NCBI GenBank assembly: GCA_018672475.1
Contig: JABHFS010000001.1
Span: forward strand, 1 to 64,000
Reading direction: 5' to 3'
From: Gemmatimonadota bacterium
Lineage (GTDB): Bacteria > Latescibacterota > UBA2968 > UBA8231
DNA: 64,000 bases
Position 1 is the stretch's first letter, and every line of letters begins with the position of its first letter. Both the position numbers and the translations under genes were made by a program. The notes under the pieces were generated by a model, which was not told the DNA's origin, did not search any database, and worked only from the letters and a program-made list of their open reading frames with translations. Positions 35,669 through 44,061 of this stretch are shown piece by piece.

Positions 35669-38600
35669 TTAGGGCGCGACCGAACCTGGGTCTTTGCCTG
35701 TATGCCACCAGCAATAGAAGATAAGCAAAAGGGCCAGCAGTAACAGCACGCCGGCTTGTATCTGGTAGGCGGTAGAAGATAGCGCTCCCAGACTTACGAT
35801 GGTTGAAAACACCGAGGTGAATCCGAGCAGGATGTAGGCGAATAGGTTTTTGCGCAGCAATAGTACGACGGCGGCGACGGCAAAGGCGGTATCGGCTATA
35901 AAATTCAACAGGCCGTAATAGAATTCGTTTAGATGCACGGCTTCGCTGCCGTTGCTGATTAGGCCGAGGCCAACGCCGACTAGTGCCCATTGCATCCTCT
36001 TCCTTAATAAGGTGCGGCCGAAATGCAGCGCGATGCCGGCAACGATCGGGGCGGCGAAAGCCAAGCCCAAGCCGCTGCTGAGACCATTCCAGAAGGGCAA
36101 ATACGCATCGAGACCGGATGGCAGGGAATAGCCGGGCGATGGGTTGTGGGCTATAAATTGCGCGGCCCAATAGCCGCGCAGGTGTTTCCATGACTGGCCG
36201 ACGATAAGCAATAGACCGACCGCAATAAGGGCGTCGCGTAATTCGGGTACGCGGCGCGCGGCACGCAGGCGTTCGGGCCAGTCCGGGTAGAGGCCAGTCG
36301 CTAGGCCGAGGGCACCGACGATTAACAGGCCGACCCCCAGGCTGCTGGAGATGGCGACGAAGCATTGCGTAATAGTGAAGATCAGTAAGGTTAGTTGTGT
36401 GCTGTAGCCGCGTTCAAAAGTCGCGAGGCCGTTGAGGTAATTGAGCAAGAAGAAGACCATGCCGACCGCGGCGATTTTGACGAGCGGTGCCCAGTTCAGG
36501 CCTTTGTGCCGGACTTGCTGGATTAGCAGCCAGAGGCTGTAGAGGATGGCGGCGACCATCAATAGCGCGAGTAGCCCGGTGAGCGTGGATTTTAGCGTCG
36601 TGCTTTCTTGGCGCTCGCGCTGCCAGGCCTCGGGAATCTTAAGGAAACGCAGAATATTGCTGGCCTGGTCGCCGGCGATATCGACCCGCACCCTGTAGCG
36701 CAATTCGTCGATATTGCGCGGGTCGCCCGGAACGGCTTCAAAGACGAAACGATGGTCGCGACGGGCGGGTAATTTTTCAGAGCTAGATTCTTTGAGCAGC
36801 AGTTTTTCGCTATCGAAGCCGAAGGCCTGTAGGTGATTGAGCGCTATCGCGCGGGCTTGCGCCTCGTCGAGGTCGGCGCCTGGTGCTTCCTCGGGAAGCA
36901 GATGGCGCAAGGAATACAGCGCGCCGGTTTCTGGATGGATGGCGAGCTGGTATTCTTCCTTTTCTCCATAGCGGAAGAAGCGCGTCACCCAGAGGCTAGC
37001 TAAGAGGTCCTCCTGGTAGAGTCGATTGACGGTGCTTACCGGCTCGCGTTCGAGGATGTATTTGATGCCCGAGCTATTGGGCTGGTTTTGGTGGAAGGTG
37101 ACGATTTTATAGGTAGTGGCTTCTACCCCTGTCGCCTGCAAGTGCCCGATGGCCTTAGCTTCGGCTTGGGTGCGCGAAAGATCGATGTCGACGAAGTCGA
37201 GTGGCTTTTCGTAGTCGAGGGTGAAAAAACCGAGCGAAGCGACGGCGAGGATGGCGACGAGGGCGGTGCGTTGCAACGGTAGGGGCTTGTAGTCAAAGCT
37301 GGTTACGGCGGGTTGTCTGTCGACGGGGTCTGCTGTTTTCTCGGGGGATATTACAGCGGGTGTTATGGCTTGATCGTGCTCGTTGAGCAAGGGGGTTGGA
37401 TCGGTGAAGTGCCGTTGGCGGAAGTAGAGGAAGAGTGCTACGGCCAAGGGCAATAACATCAGCCCTGCAGAGATCGCCGCCGAGACAACGAAATAACTAT
37501 TAGACGAGCGCAACAGAATCAACGCAGTATAGAGGGCGTCGACGGTATAGTGCCAGACTAATGGGGCGAGCAGGCCAAAGCGCAAGAATACGAAGCCGAT
37601 GATAATACCGGCGATGCCGACTTCGATCCCGCGCACATAAAAGGGCTGTTGCGGATACCCGGCGTGCGCGAATCCCCAGATGACGGCGGAGACTACGACC
37701 GCCGCCCAGCGCGATTTGAGGTATTTGTGCAAGAAGGGAATAGAAAAGGCCCGGGACATGAATTCCTCGGAGACGGCGGGCATAAAGCCGATCAGTAGCA
37801 CCATAATCCAAGGGAAGTAGGTATTGACCATCTCACTATAGGGAATTTGCGCTGGGCTCCAGGCACCGAATTTTTCCGCGATGATATAAAAGAGGGTCTG
37901 GTAGGCGAAGAAGAATGCGGTCATTGCCAGGCCGAGCACCGAACCGAGGAGGAAGCGTTTGGTGCGCATACCTGTGGGGGTGAACTGCGCACCAAGTTGG
38001 ATCTGGTCGCCGTAATATTGCCGGTAGAGCGGTTCGGCCGCCGCCGTCAGAAAGAAAATGAATAGGCCCTGACCGATGGCTACGAGACCGGCATTGAGCA
38101 ACTGGCGTGTCAGGAATGAGCCATAGGTGTCGGTCGTGTCGAAGCCGAATTCGGCTAAGGGCAAGTTGTTGAGTTCGGCTAGCAGCGTTAGGGCCGCGGC
38201 GATCCCGCCAAAGATCAGCGCGGTTTTCCAGCGGATGTCTTGGCCGCGCACTCGGCCGAAGAACACGGCCAACATCGCCAGCATGGTCAAGAGTAAAAAC
38301 AGGCTGGCGACCATGCCGGTCGCCTGGTTGCGCGATTGCAGTTCGGTAAATTCGCGTTGCCAGGCTTCTGGCACTTTGAGATACTCGCCAAAACCGCCGA
38401 CCTGGTCGCCCTGGATGCGCACATAGACGCGGTAGGTGCCTTCGCTGACGGCGAAGTCGCGCAACTTCCAGGTAAAGGTGTGGTCTACGCGATTAGGGCG
38501 TTCGTTGGTTTCGGCCTCGACGTATTCAAGTATCGTTAGGTCCCGCCCGAGATCATCGGTGAGGAAGCGTTCGGCGTTCGCGCGGGCATTGATCTCGTCC

Positions 38601-39031
38601 AGACGGGCGCCCGGGTCCTCTTCGGCGATGATATGTGAGAAGCCGACGAGTTGGCCTGAAGTCGTGATATCGACTTGGTATTCTTGCTTTTGCAAGTCGC
38701 GCACCCAGCGGTTGCTCCAGCGCCAGAGTTGCACCGGTTGGCCGATTTTTTCGGTCGCCCCCTGTAGGCCGAGCTCGCGTTCGAGAAAGGTTTTGCTCTT
38801 GTCGTCGTAGCGAAATACGGCGCTGTGGCGATACTCCTCGAGGTCAAAACCGCGTTTGGCGAGGAAGGCGGCCGCTTGCGTCTCGGCTTGGTCGCGAGTA
38901 AGGCGAAAATCGATCGATGCCTCGGGAAATGCTTGATAGAAGTAGTGGACGCCAATGGCTAGGCTGACGACGGCGACCAACAGACAGACGCCGATAAAAC
39001 CCAGGTCTTTTTTTTCTAATTCCCCTTCCAT
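35669..39031 (-). CDS. Giant CPBP-family intramembrane protease with duplicated extracytoplasmic domain
   Basis: 1120 residues; ordinary CPBP proteases are 200-300. After an N-terminal membrane helix, residues about 35-240 form a soluble domain (LTRDQAETQAAAFLAKRGFDL through FGEYLKVPEAWQRE). A multi-helix CPBP domain follows with the catalytic SEEFMSRAFSIPFLHKYLKS, WGFAHAGYPQQPFYVRG and WHYTVDALYTALI (EExxxR, FxxxH, HxxxD). A second soluble domain repeats the first (LSRTQAEAKAIGHLQATGVEA through RFLKIPEAWQRERQ), and about seven more helices end the protein. The repeats resemble PepSY-like modules. A processing or quality-control role is inferred. GGGAGA precedes the ATG. Confidence 0.82.
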   Translation of the reverse strand: MEGELEKKDLGFIGVCLLVAVVSLAIGVHYFYQAFPEASIDFRLTRDQAETQAAAFLAKRGFDLEEYRHSAVFRYDDKSKTFLERELGLQGATEKIGQPVQLWRWSNRWVRDLQKQEYQVDITTSGQLVGFSHIIAEEDPGARLDEINARANAERFLTDDLGRDLTILEYVEAETNERPNRVDHTFTWKLRDFAVSEGTYRVYVRIQGDQVGGFGEYLKVPEAWQREFTELQSRNQATGMVASLFLLLTMLAMLAVFFGRVRGQDIRWKTALIFGGIAAALTLLAELNNLPLAEFGFDTTDTYGSFLTRQLLNAGLVAIGQGLFIFFLTAAAEPLYRQYYGDQIQLGAQFTPTGMRTKRFLLGSVLGLAMTAFFFAYQTLFYIIAEKFGAWSPAQIPYSEMVNTYFPWIMVLLIGFMPAVSEEFMSRAFSIPFLHKYLKSRWAAVVVSAVIWGFAHAGYPQQPFYVRGIEVGIAGIIIGFVFLRFGLLAPLVWHYTVDALYTALILLRSSNSYFVVSAAISAGLMLLPLAVALFLYFRQRHFTDPTPLLNEHDQAITPAVISPEKTADPVDRQPAVTSFDYKPLPLQRTALVAILAVASLGFFTLDYEKPLDFVDIDLSRTQAEAKAIGHLQATGVEATTYKIVTFHQNQPNSSGIKYILEREPVSTVNRLYQEDLLASLWVTRFFRYGEKEEYQLAIHPETGALYSLRHLLPEEAPGADLDEAQARAIALNHLQAFGFDSEKLLLKESSSEKLPARRDHRFVFEAVPGDPRNIDELRYRVRVDIAGDQASNILRFLKIPEAWQRERQESTTLKSTLTGLLALLMVAAILYSLWLLIQQVRHKGLNWAPLVKIAAVGMVFFLLNYLNGLATFERGYSTQLTLLIFTITQCFVAISSSLGVGLLIVGALGLATGLYPDWPERLRAARRVPELRDALIAVGLLLIVGQSWKHLRGYWAAQFIAHNPSPGYSLPSGLDAYLPFWNGLSSGLGLAFAAPIVAGIALHFGRTLLRKRMQWALVGVGLGLISNGSEAVHLNEFYYGLLNFIADTAFAVAAVVLLLRKNLFAYILLGFTSVFSTIVSLGALSSTAYQIQAGVLLLLALLLIFYCWWHTGKDPGSVAP

Positions 39032-39236
39032 CTCGATCTCCCATTGCTTGCCGTGTATTCGATAGGGTCCTTATATAATATGGCATAGGCATACTAACAA
39101 GCTATTTCTAATTGCGAACCGGCTTGCAAAATGATCAGCGGGTTGCCGGCCTGAAGTTGACGCGACCGGGCTGATTTTTTAGCCTTGGAAGCGTATTCTA
39201 ACACGCGTAGAAACCAATTATTAAAAGGAGACCTCG

Positions 39237-40250
39237 ATGAGTAAAGGCGATGGGTTTCGCTGTGGTGTAGTCGGCTATGGTGGCGCCTTCAATATGGGCC
39301 GGTTGCATCTTACTTCAATGCAGAAGAATAAACGCATGGAAGTGGCTGCAGTTTGCGAGTTGGATCCGACGCGGCGGGCGGTGGCGAACGACGATTTCCC
39401 GGGTATTAAAACCTATGGCAGTGTCGGCAATATGCTGCGCGGTGCCGAGTTGGACCTCGTTACGATCATTACCCCGCACAATACCCACGCCAAGCTGGCG
39501 GTGCAGTGCCTTAATGCGGGGGTAAACGTGGTCTGCGAAAAACCGCTGGCGATCACCAGCGCCGAGGTCAAGCAGATGCTGACTACCGCCAAGAAGAAGA
39601 AGGTGATGATCTCCACTTTTCACAATCGGCGTTGGGACGGCGACTTCGTGGTCTTGCGCGATCTGATCCGCAAGGAAAAGATCATTGGCCGAGTTTTTCG
39701 CATTGAAGCCGGTTTTTTTGGCTATGGCGAGCAGGGGACCTGGTGGCGATCGAACAAAGAAGTCTCGGGTGGGGCCATCTACGACTGGGGTGCGCATTTC
39801 ACTGACTGGATCCTGAATATCATCACTGATCCGGTCGATTGGGTCAGCGGTTATCAGGTCAAAAATAACGAATGGAGTAAATACGATAACGAGGACCACT
39901 CCGAGTATACGGTGCAGTTTAAGGGCGGTTGCACCGCGACCTTGACGATGTCGAATCTGTCGATGAGTCCTCGGCCGCGGTGGCGGATACTCGGCGAAAA
40001 AGGGTCGATCGAGGATGTCGGCGGCAAATACCTGGTCAATACAATCGTCAATGGCCGGCAGATGAGCACCGAAGTGCCCTTCGCCGAATCCAATTGGGAT
40101 GCCTATTACGAGAATGTCTACAAGCATTTGATGGGCCGCGCCAAACTGGTGATTACTCCCGAGTCCGCAGGCCGGGTGATCGGCGTGCTGGAAGCGGCCA
40201 ATATCTCGGCCGCGCGCGGGTCACAACAGGTCAAACCCGCTTTTGCTTGA
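39237..40250 (+). CDS. Gfo/Idh/MocA family oxidoreductase
   Basis: 337 residues. Rossmann N-terminus RCGVVGYGGAFNMGRLH with NAD(P) binding, VAAVCELDPTRR, DLVTIITPHNTHAKLAVQCLNAGVNVVCEKPLAI with the conserved EKP, and FHNRRWDGDFVVLRDLI. The C-terminal domain has GGAIYDWGAHFTDWILNI, which holds the conserved His/Asp pair. These enzymes oxidise or reduce sugars, inositols or amino sugars. AAAAGGAGA lies 8 bp before the ATG. The downstream L7Ae-like gene overlaps its 3' end, so three genes to 41321 form an operon. Confidence 0.93.
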   Translation: MSKGDGFRCGVVGYGGAFNMGRLHLTSMQKNKRMEVAAVCELDPTRRAVANDDFPGIKTYGSVGNMLRGAELDLVTIITPHNTHAKLAVQCLNAGVNVVCEKPLAITSAEVKQMLTTAKKKKVMISTFHNRRWDGDFVVLRDLIRKEKIIGRVFRIEAGFFGYGEQGTWWRSNKEVSGGAIYDWGAHFTDWILNIITDPVDWVSGYQVKNNEWSKYDNEDHSEYTVQFKGGCTATLTMSNLSMSPRPRWRILGEKGSIEDVGGKYLVNTIVNGRQMSTEVPFAESNWDAYYENVYKHLMGRAKLVITPESAGRVIGVLEAANISAARGSQQVKPAFA

Positions 40251-40578
40251 GCCGGAATTACCTACCTTGGACCTGGTGCAAGCCCAGGCCCTGTCGCCGT
40301 TATTGGGCATCGGTTGCCGCTCCGGTGATACCGTTATCGGCCTTTCGTCGGTGCGCCGGGCGGGCAAATTGGCCTTTGTCTTTGCCAGCGGGGATTTGGC
40401 CGTGCGCACCCTGCGCGAACTCGCGGGGTTGGCTGCGCGGGGCGTACGAGTATATCTAGTCGAAGATTTTTCTGCTCTGACTAAGAGTTTTGGCCGCGCC
40501 GACGCCCAGGTGGTGGCCGTCGCGCGCGGCGACTTGGCCAAGGGCCTGGCCAAACGTTTAAAGGGAGACAAAAAATGA
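40243..40578 (+). CDS. L7Ae/L30e-like RNA-binding protein
   Basis: About 111 residues of the L7Ae/L30e/Gadd45 fold, like YlxQ and YbxF. Seen: LLGIGCRSGDTVIGLSSVRR, AGKLAFVFASGDLAVRTLREL (the usual segment before the RNA-contact helix), VRVYLVEDFSALTKSFGRAD (a partner of 'sKeeLG.a.Gk'), and VVAVARGDLAKGLAKRL. Such proteins bind kink-turn RNA; YlxQ normally lies in the nusA-infB operon, so a place between metabolic genes is unusual. The start is uncertain: TTG at 40243 overlaps the upstream stop, and no clear RBS is seen. It overlaps the next gene by ATGA. Confidence 0.72.
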   Translation: MLEPELPTLDLVQAQALSPLLGIGCRSGDTVIGLSSVRRAGKLAFVFASGDLAVRTLRELAGLAARGVRVYLVEDFSALTKSFGRADAQVVAVARGDLAKGLAKRLKGDKK

Positions 40579-41321
40579 TTCTTGCCGAGATGACCTCGCC
40601 AGAAATAGACGCTCTGCCGCGCGATATCGTAGTGCTGATGCCGGTGGCCTCTTGCGAACAGCACAGTTTACACTTGCCGGTGTTTACCGACTCGATGATC
40701 GGCGGCGAAGTCGCCCGCCGGGTGCACGAGCGAGTGCCCGACGACGTGTTGGTGCTGCCAGTGCAATGGCTGGGCTATTCGCAGCACCATATCCGTTATC
40801 CAGGCACGATCAGCGCGATATCCGAAACTCATTTATTGTTAATGATGGATATCGTCGCTGCGATGGTCGGTTATGGTTTCAAGAAGATCCTGGTACAAAA
40901 CAGCCACGGCGGTAATAGCCCCAATATTTCGGTGTTGTTGCAAAGACTGATGGAGCGCTATGGCGACGAGCAGATCGAGGTCTACTCGCGCTGGGCTTGG
41001 GCTGGCGGCGACAAGCTCGACGAGATCCGTACGCTGGGCGGTGGCGGCTCGGGGCATGCGGGTGAAACCGAGACCTCGATGGTCCTGGCGATGCGTCCGG
41101 ACCTGGTGCGCACCGATCGCCTCGACCCCGACGGGGAACGCGAGGGCATGCGGGTGCCGGGCGTCGCTGCCTATCATCGTTTTGACCAGCGCACGCAACA
41201 CGGCGGTGTCGGCGATCCGCGGCCGTCGACGGCGGAACAGGGCCAGGCGCTGCTCGATGCTTCCGCTGACGAGGTGGCCGAAGCGGTGCGGCAGATCAGG
41301 GAGTTAAAGCCTTTTAGCTAA
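40575..41321 (+). CDS. Creatininase-family amidohydrolase
   Basis: 248 residues with the two-metal creatininase site: LMPVASCEQHSLHLPVFTDS (Glu, His, Asp), ILVQNSHGGNSPN (His), and GGGGSGHAGETETSMVLAM (His, Glu). Members include creatininase, the mycofactocin peptidase MftE, and formamide hydrolases of the FAPy type. No mycofactocin genes are near, so a small-amide hydrolase is more likely. AAGGGAGA precedes the ATG. It is the last gene of the Gfo/Idh/MocA-L7Ae-creatininase operon. Confidence 0.9.
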   Translation: MILAEMTSPEIDALPRDIVVLMPVASCEQHSLHLPVFTDSMIGGEVARRVHERVPDDVLVLPVQWLGYSQHHIRYPGTISAISETHLLLMMDIVAAMVGYGFKKILVQNSHGGNSPNISVLLQRLMERYGDEQIEVYSRWAWAGGDKLDEIRTLGGGGSGHAGETETSMVLAMRPDLVRTDRLDPDGEREGMRVPGVAAYHRFDQRTQHGGVGDPRPSTAEQGQALLDASADEVAEAVRQIRELKPFS

Positions 41322-41370
41322 GCTGTCGTGAAACTGGCTACTGGCTACTTCTATTGACCACTGGATCTAG

Positions 41371-41670
41371 TGGGAGAGGCGGACGACCAGCCGCATATCG
41401 CTTTGCGCGACCACGATGGCTCCGATCACGGTCCGGGCGACGCGGCTTATGCCGTGCGGGCCGGGGGCCGGCTGGACGCTCGAACTATTCGAGTCGCCCG
41501 TGAGCGACGGCGAGGGCCGTGATCTATTCTATGCCGTCAACGACGGCGCGGGTTGGACGATTGAAGCGGTCGACCCGCCGGGGCGGGGCGTTATTTGCTG
41601 CGTTTGCAGGCAGATGCCCAATAGGCTACGAGGAAGGTGTTCTTGTGGCGATGCCCCGACTGTTTTGTAG
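41371..41670 (+). pseudogene. Frameshifted remnant of a secreted-domain gene (glucodextranase-C-like)
   Basis: In one frame (from about 41371) the translation reads IALRDHDGSDHGPGDAAYAV. After about 41450 the next frame continues CGPGAGWTLELFESPVSDGE, then GRDLFYAVNDGAGWTIEAVD. Together they resemble the start of the DPxGDDxGPGxYxYP...PGxxDL domain of glucodextranase-type and pullulanase-type secreted enzymes, broken by one frameshift. No start codon with RBS and no downstream continuation, so it is a decayed fragment. Recognition is by eye only. Confidence 0.35.
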
Positions 41671-41766
41671 TAGGCCATGGGGAAGCGGTTGACATGGTTT
41701 CGGGCGGAATCTATTTTGGCTAGTAGAGCTTGCCAACCCATGGTCTCTACTGTGATTTAGAGACTC

Positions 41767-41796
41767 AAGGCCGCGGGGAATCGACCTGCGGCCCTT
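41767..41796 (+). terminator. Hairpin upstream of the first ABC exporter gene
   Basis: ggccgc (41769-41774)/gcggcc (41788-41793) with a 13-nt loop, extended by aa/tt across a C bulge. There is no T run, so it could be a terminator remnant or a leader structure. Confidence 0.4.
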
Positions 41797-41806
41797 CCCT
41801 TATATA

Positions 41807-44059
41807 ATGCAGACAATAGCACCAAGCCCCCGATTATTAGAAACTCCGCCCGAGGCCGTGCGCACCGTGTTAACGGATCGTTTACCCGCGGGCGAAGAGG
41901 TCTTGATCCAGGTCGTTACGGATCTGACGGCGGAGCGTGCCTATGGTGCGCAATGGATTGTCGTGACGGCTGAACGCGTGATCATCGTGCCCGTCGAGGG
42001 GAACGATGCAACGGTGGAGGTAGCCGTCGACAAGATCAAGCTGGCGCGGACTGAGCCCTTGGTCGGTGGCGGCCGACTCGAGATCGAACAAGAGGCGGCC
42101 GCGACGCTTTTGCTGCCTTATTCCGGCTCCTTGTCTGGCAAGTTTTCGGAAGTAGCTCGCGGTATAGAACAATTGCGCAAGGGCGAGCCCTTCTTTATCA
42201 ACGCCAAACTCGACCGCACCCGTTGCGAAAAGTGCGATCGCCTACTCCCAGAAAAAAACGGTATTTGCCCAGCGTGCATCAGAAAGCTCGCAACGCTCAA
42301 GCGTATCGCCTCGTTTATGGTCCCCTACAAGGGCCGGGCGGCGATACTCGCGATCGCCTCGGTCGCGACGACGGTGGCAGAGCTGATGCCACCTTTGGTG
42401 ACCAGGCATCTGGTCGACGATGTCTTGGCGCCGATGGTGGGCAGCAATCTCAAGATTGAAGACCGCTACGATCTGTTGGGTATGTTGGTATTGGCATTGG
42501 TCGGGGTCAGGATCTGGAGTTGGGGCGCCGAGTTGGTGCACCATTGGGTGGTGTCGTGGCTCGGAGCTAGGGTGACGACGGATATTCGCGCATTGCTCTA
42601 TCGCCGGCTGGAGATGCTTTCGCTGCAATTTTACGACAAGCGATCAATCGGCGGCTTGATCTCTAGGGTATCGCGCGATGCCGAGATGATGCAGGATTTT
42701 CTCGTCGATGGTCTGCCCTACCTGATCATCGAAGGTCTGATGGTGATCGGCATACTAGGCTTTCTGTTTTCGATGAGTTGGAAGATCACCCTGTTGATCA
42801 TGATACCGGTGCCGCTGCTTTTGCTCTGGAGCATTTTTTTTTGGCGGCGGATGCGGTGGATCTTCCGCAAATGGCACCATGGCTGGTCGCAGCTGAGCGG
42901 CCGGCTCAATGAGGCCCTGCATGGGATTCGAGTCGTCAAGGCTTTTGCGCAAGAGCATCGCGAGATCGAGGCCTTTACAGAGCACAATGAATATTTAGCC
43001 GTCTCCGGGCGACGCGCTTCCCGCAATTGGTTCGTCTTGTGGTCGACGATGAGCTTGGCCACGGGGTTGGGCATTCTCATCGTCTGGTATTTCGGAGGCG
43101 CTGAAGTGCTGCGCGGCGAACTGACCTTGGGAACCTTAATGGCGATCTACTACTATATGTGGCTGGTCTACGGACCGTTGGAGTGGTTTGCCGAAGTCAA
43201 TTCCTGGATGACTCGGGCATTTGCCGGTGCCGAGCGCATCTTCGAGGTCATCGACGCACCGGCCGAAGCCTACGAAGACCCCGATGCAGTCGCCATGCGC
43301 CAAATGCAGGGGCGGGTGGTGTTCGACGGGGTGACGTTCGGTTATGACAAGAGTAAACCTGTGCTGCACGAGATCGACTTAGAGGTCGAGCCGGGCGAGA
43401 TGATCGGCCTGGTCGGTCGCTCGGGAGTGGGCAAGACCACCACGATCAACCTGGTGAGCCGCTTCTACGACGTCGACCGGGGCGAACTCTCGATCGATGG
43501 GGTCGATATTCGCAAAATAAAACTGCAGGATTTACGCTCGCAAATCGGCATCGTGCCACAGGAGCCGGTGCTTTTTTCGGGGACGATCGCCGAGAATATC
43601 AGCTATGGCAAACCCGGGGCCGGATTGCCTGATATTATGGATGCGGCGAGGGCGGCCAACGCGCACAAGTTTATCATGGCCAAGCCAGATGGCTACGATA
43701 CGCCGATAGGCGAACGAGGGGCCGGGGTTTCCGGCGGCGAGCGCCAACGGATCGCCATCGCCCGCGCGATATTGCACGACCCCAAGGTGCTGATCCTCGA
43801 TGAGGCGACCTCGTCGGTAGACGTGGAGACCGAGAAGCAGATACAAGAGTCGATCGCCCACTTGATCAAAGGGCGTACCACCTTCGCCATAGCGCACCGG
43901 CTTTCTACCTTGCGCAATGCCGATCGCTTGGTCGTACTCGATGCCGGGCGCATCGTCGAGATCGGCACCCATGACGAATTGATCGAGCAGGGGGGGCGCT
44001 TCGCTGAGCTGGTGCGTTTGCAGCAGGAAGTGGCTGAAATCATCGCGATCAAGGATTGA
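41807..44059 (+). CDS. ABC exporter half with N-terminal accessory domain and Cys4 zinc ribbon
   Basis: 750 residues. Residues 1-135 form a beta-rich domain (VLIQVVTDLTAERAYGAQWIVVTAERVIIVPVEG) resembling a PH-like lipid or stress-sensing module. Cys140/143/154/157 (RCEKCDRLLPEKNGICPAC) make a zinc ribbon. Six membrane helices follow (about 165-465), then the NBD (500-745): Walker A GRSGVGKTT, signature GVSGGERQRIAIARAIL, Walker B VLILDEATSSVD, H-loop AIAHRLS. It is a fused TMD-NBD like MsbA or LmrA. With the next gene it probably forms a heterodimer. No RBS precedes the ATG; tatata abuts it, so the start or transcript 5' end is unusual. Confidence 0.9.
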   Translation: MQTIAPSPRLLETPPEAVRTVLTDRLPAGEEVLIQVVTDLTAERAYGAQWIVVTAERVIIVPVEGNDATVEVAVDKIKLARTEPLVGGGRLEIEQEAAATLLLPYSGSLSGKFSEVARGIEQLRKGEPFFINAKLDRTRCEKCDRLLPEKNGICPACIRKLATLKRIASFMVPYKGRAAILAIASVATTVAELMPPLVTRHLVDDVLAPMVGSNLKIEDRYDLLGMLVLALVGVRIWSWGAELVHHWVVSWLGARVTTDIRALLYRRLEMLSLQFYDKRSIGGLISRVSRDAEMMQDFLVDGLPYLIIEGLMVIGILGFLFSMSWKITLLIMIPVPLLLLWSIFFWRRMRWIFRKWHHGWSQLSGRLNEALHGIRVVKAFAQEHREIEAFTEHNEYLAVSGRRASRNWFVLWSTMSLATGLGILIVWYFGGAEVLRGELTLGTLMAIYYYMWLVYGPLEWFAEVNSWMTRAFAGAERIFEVIDAPAEAYEDPDAVAMRQMQGRVVFDGVTFGYDKSKPVLHEIDLEVEPGEMIGLVGRSGVGKTTTINLVSRFYDVDRGELSIDGVDIRKIKLQDLRSQIGIVPQEPVLFSGTIAENISYGKPGAGLPDIMDAARAANAHKFIMAKPDGYDTPIGERGAGVSGGERQRIAIARAILHDPKVLILDEATSSVDVETEKQIQESIAHLIKGRTTFAIAHRLSTLRNADRLVVLDAGRIVEIGTHDELIEQGGRFAELVRLQQEVAEIIAIKD

Positions 44060-44061
44060 AT

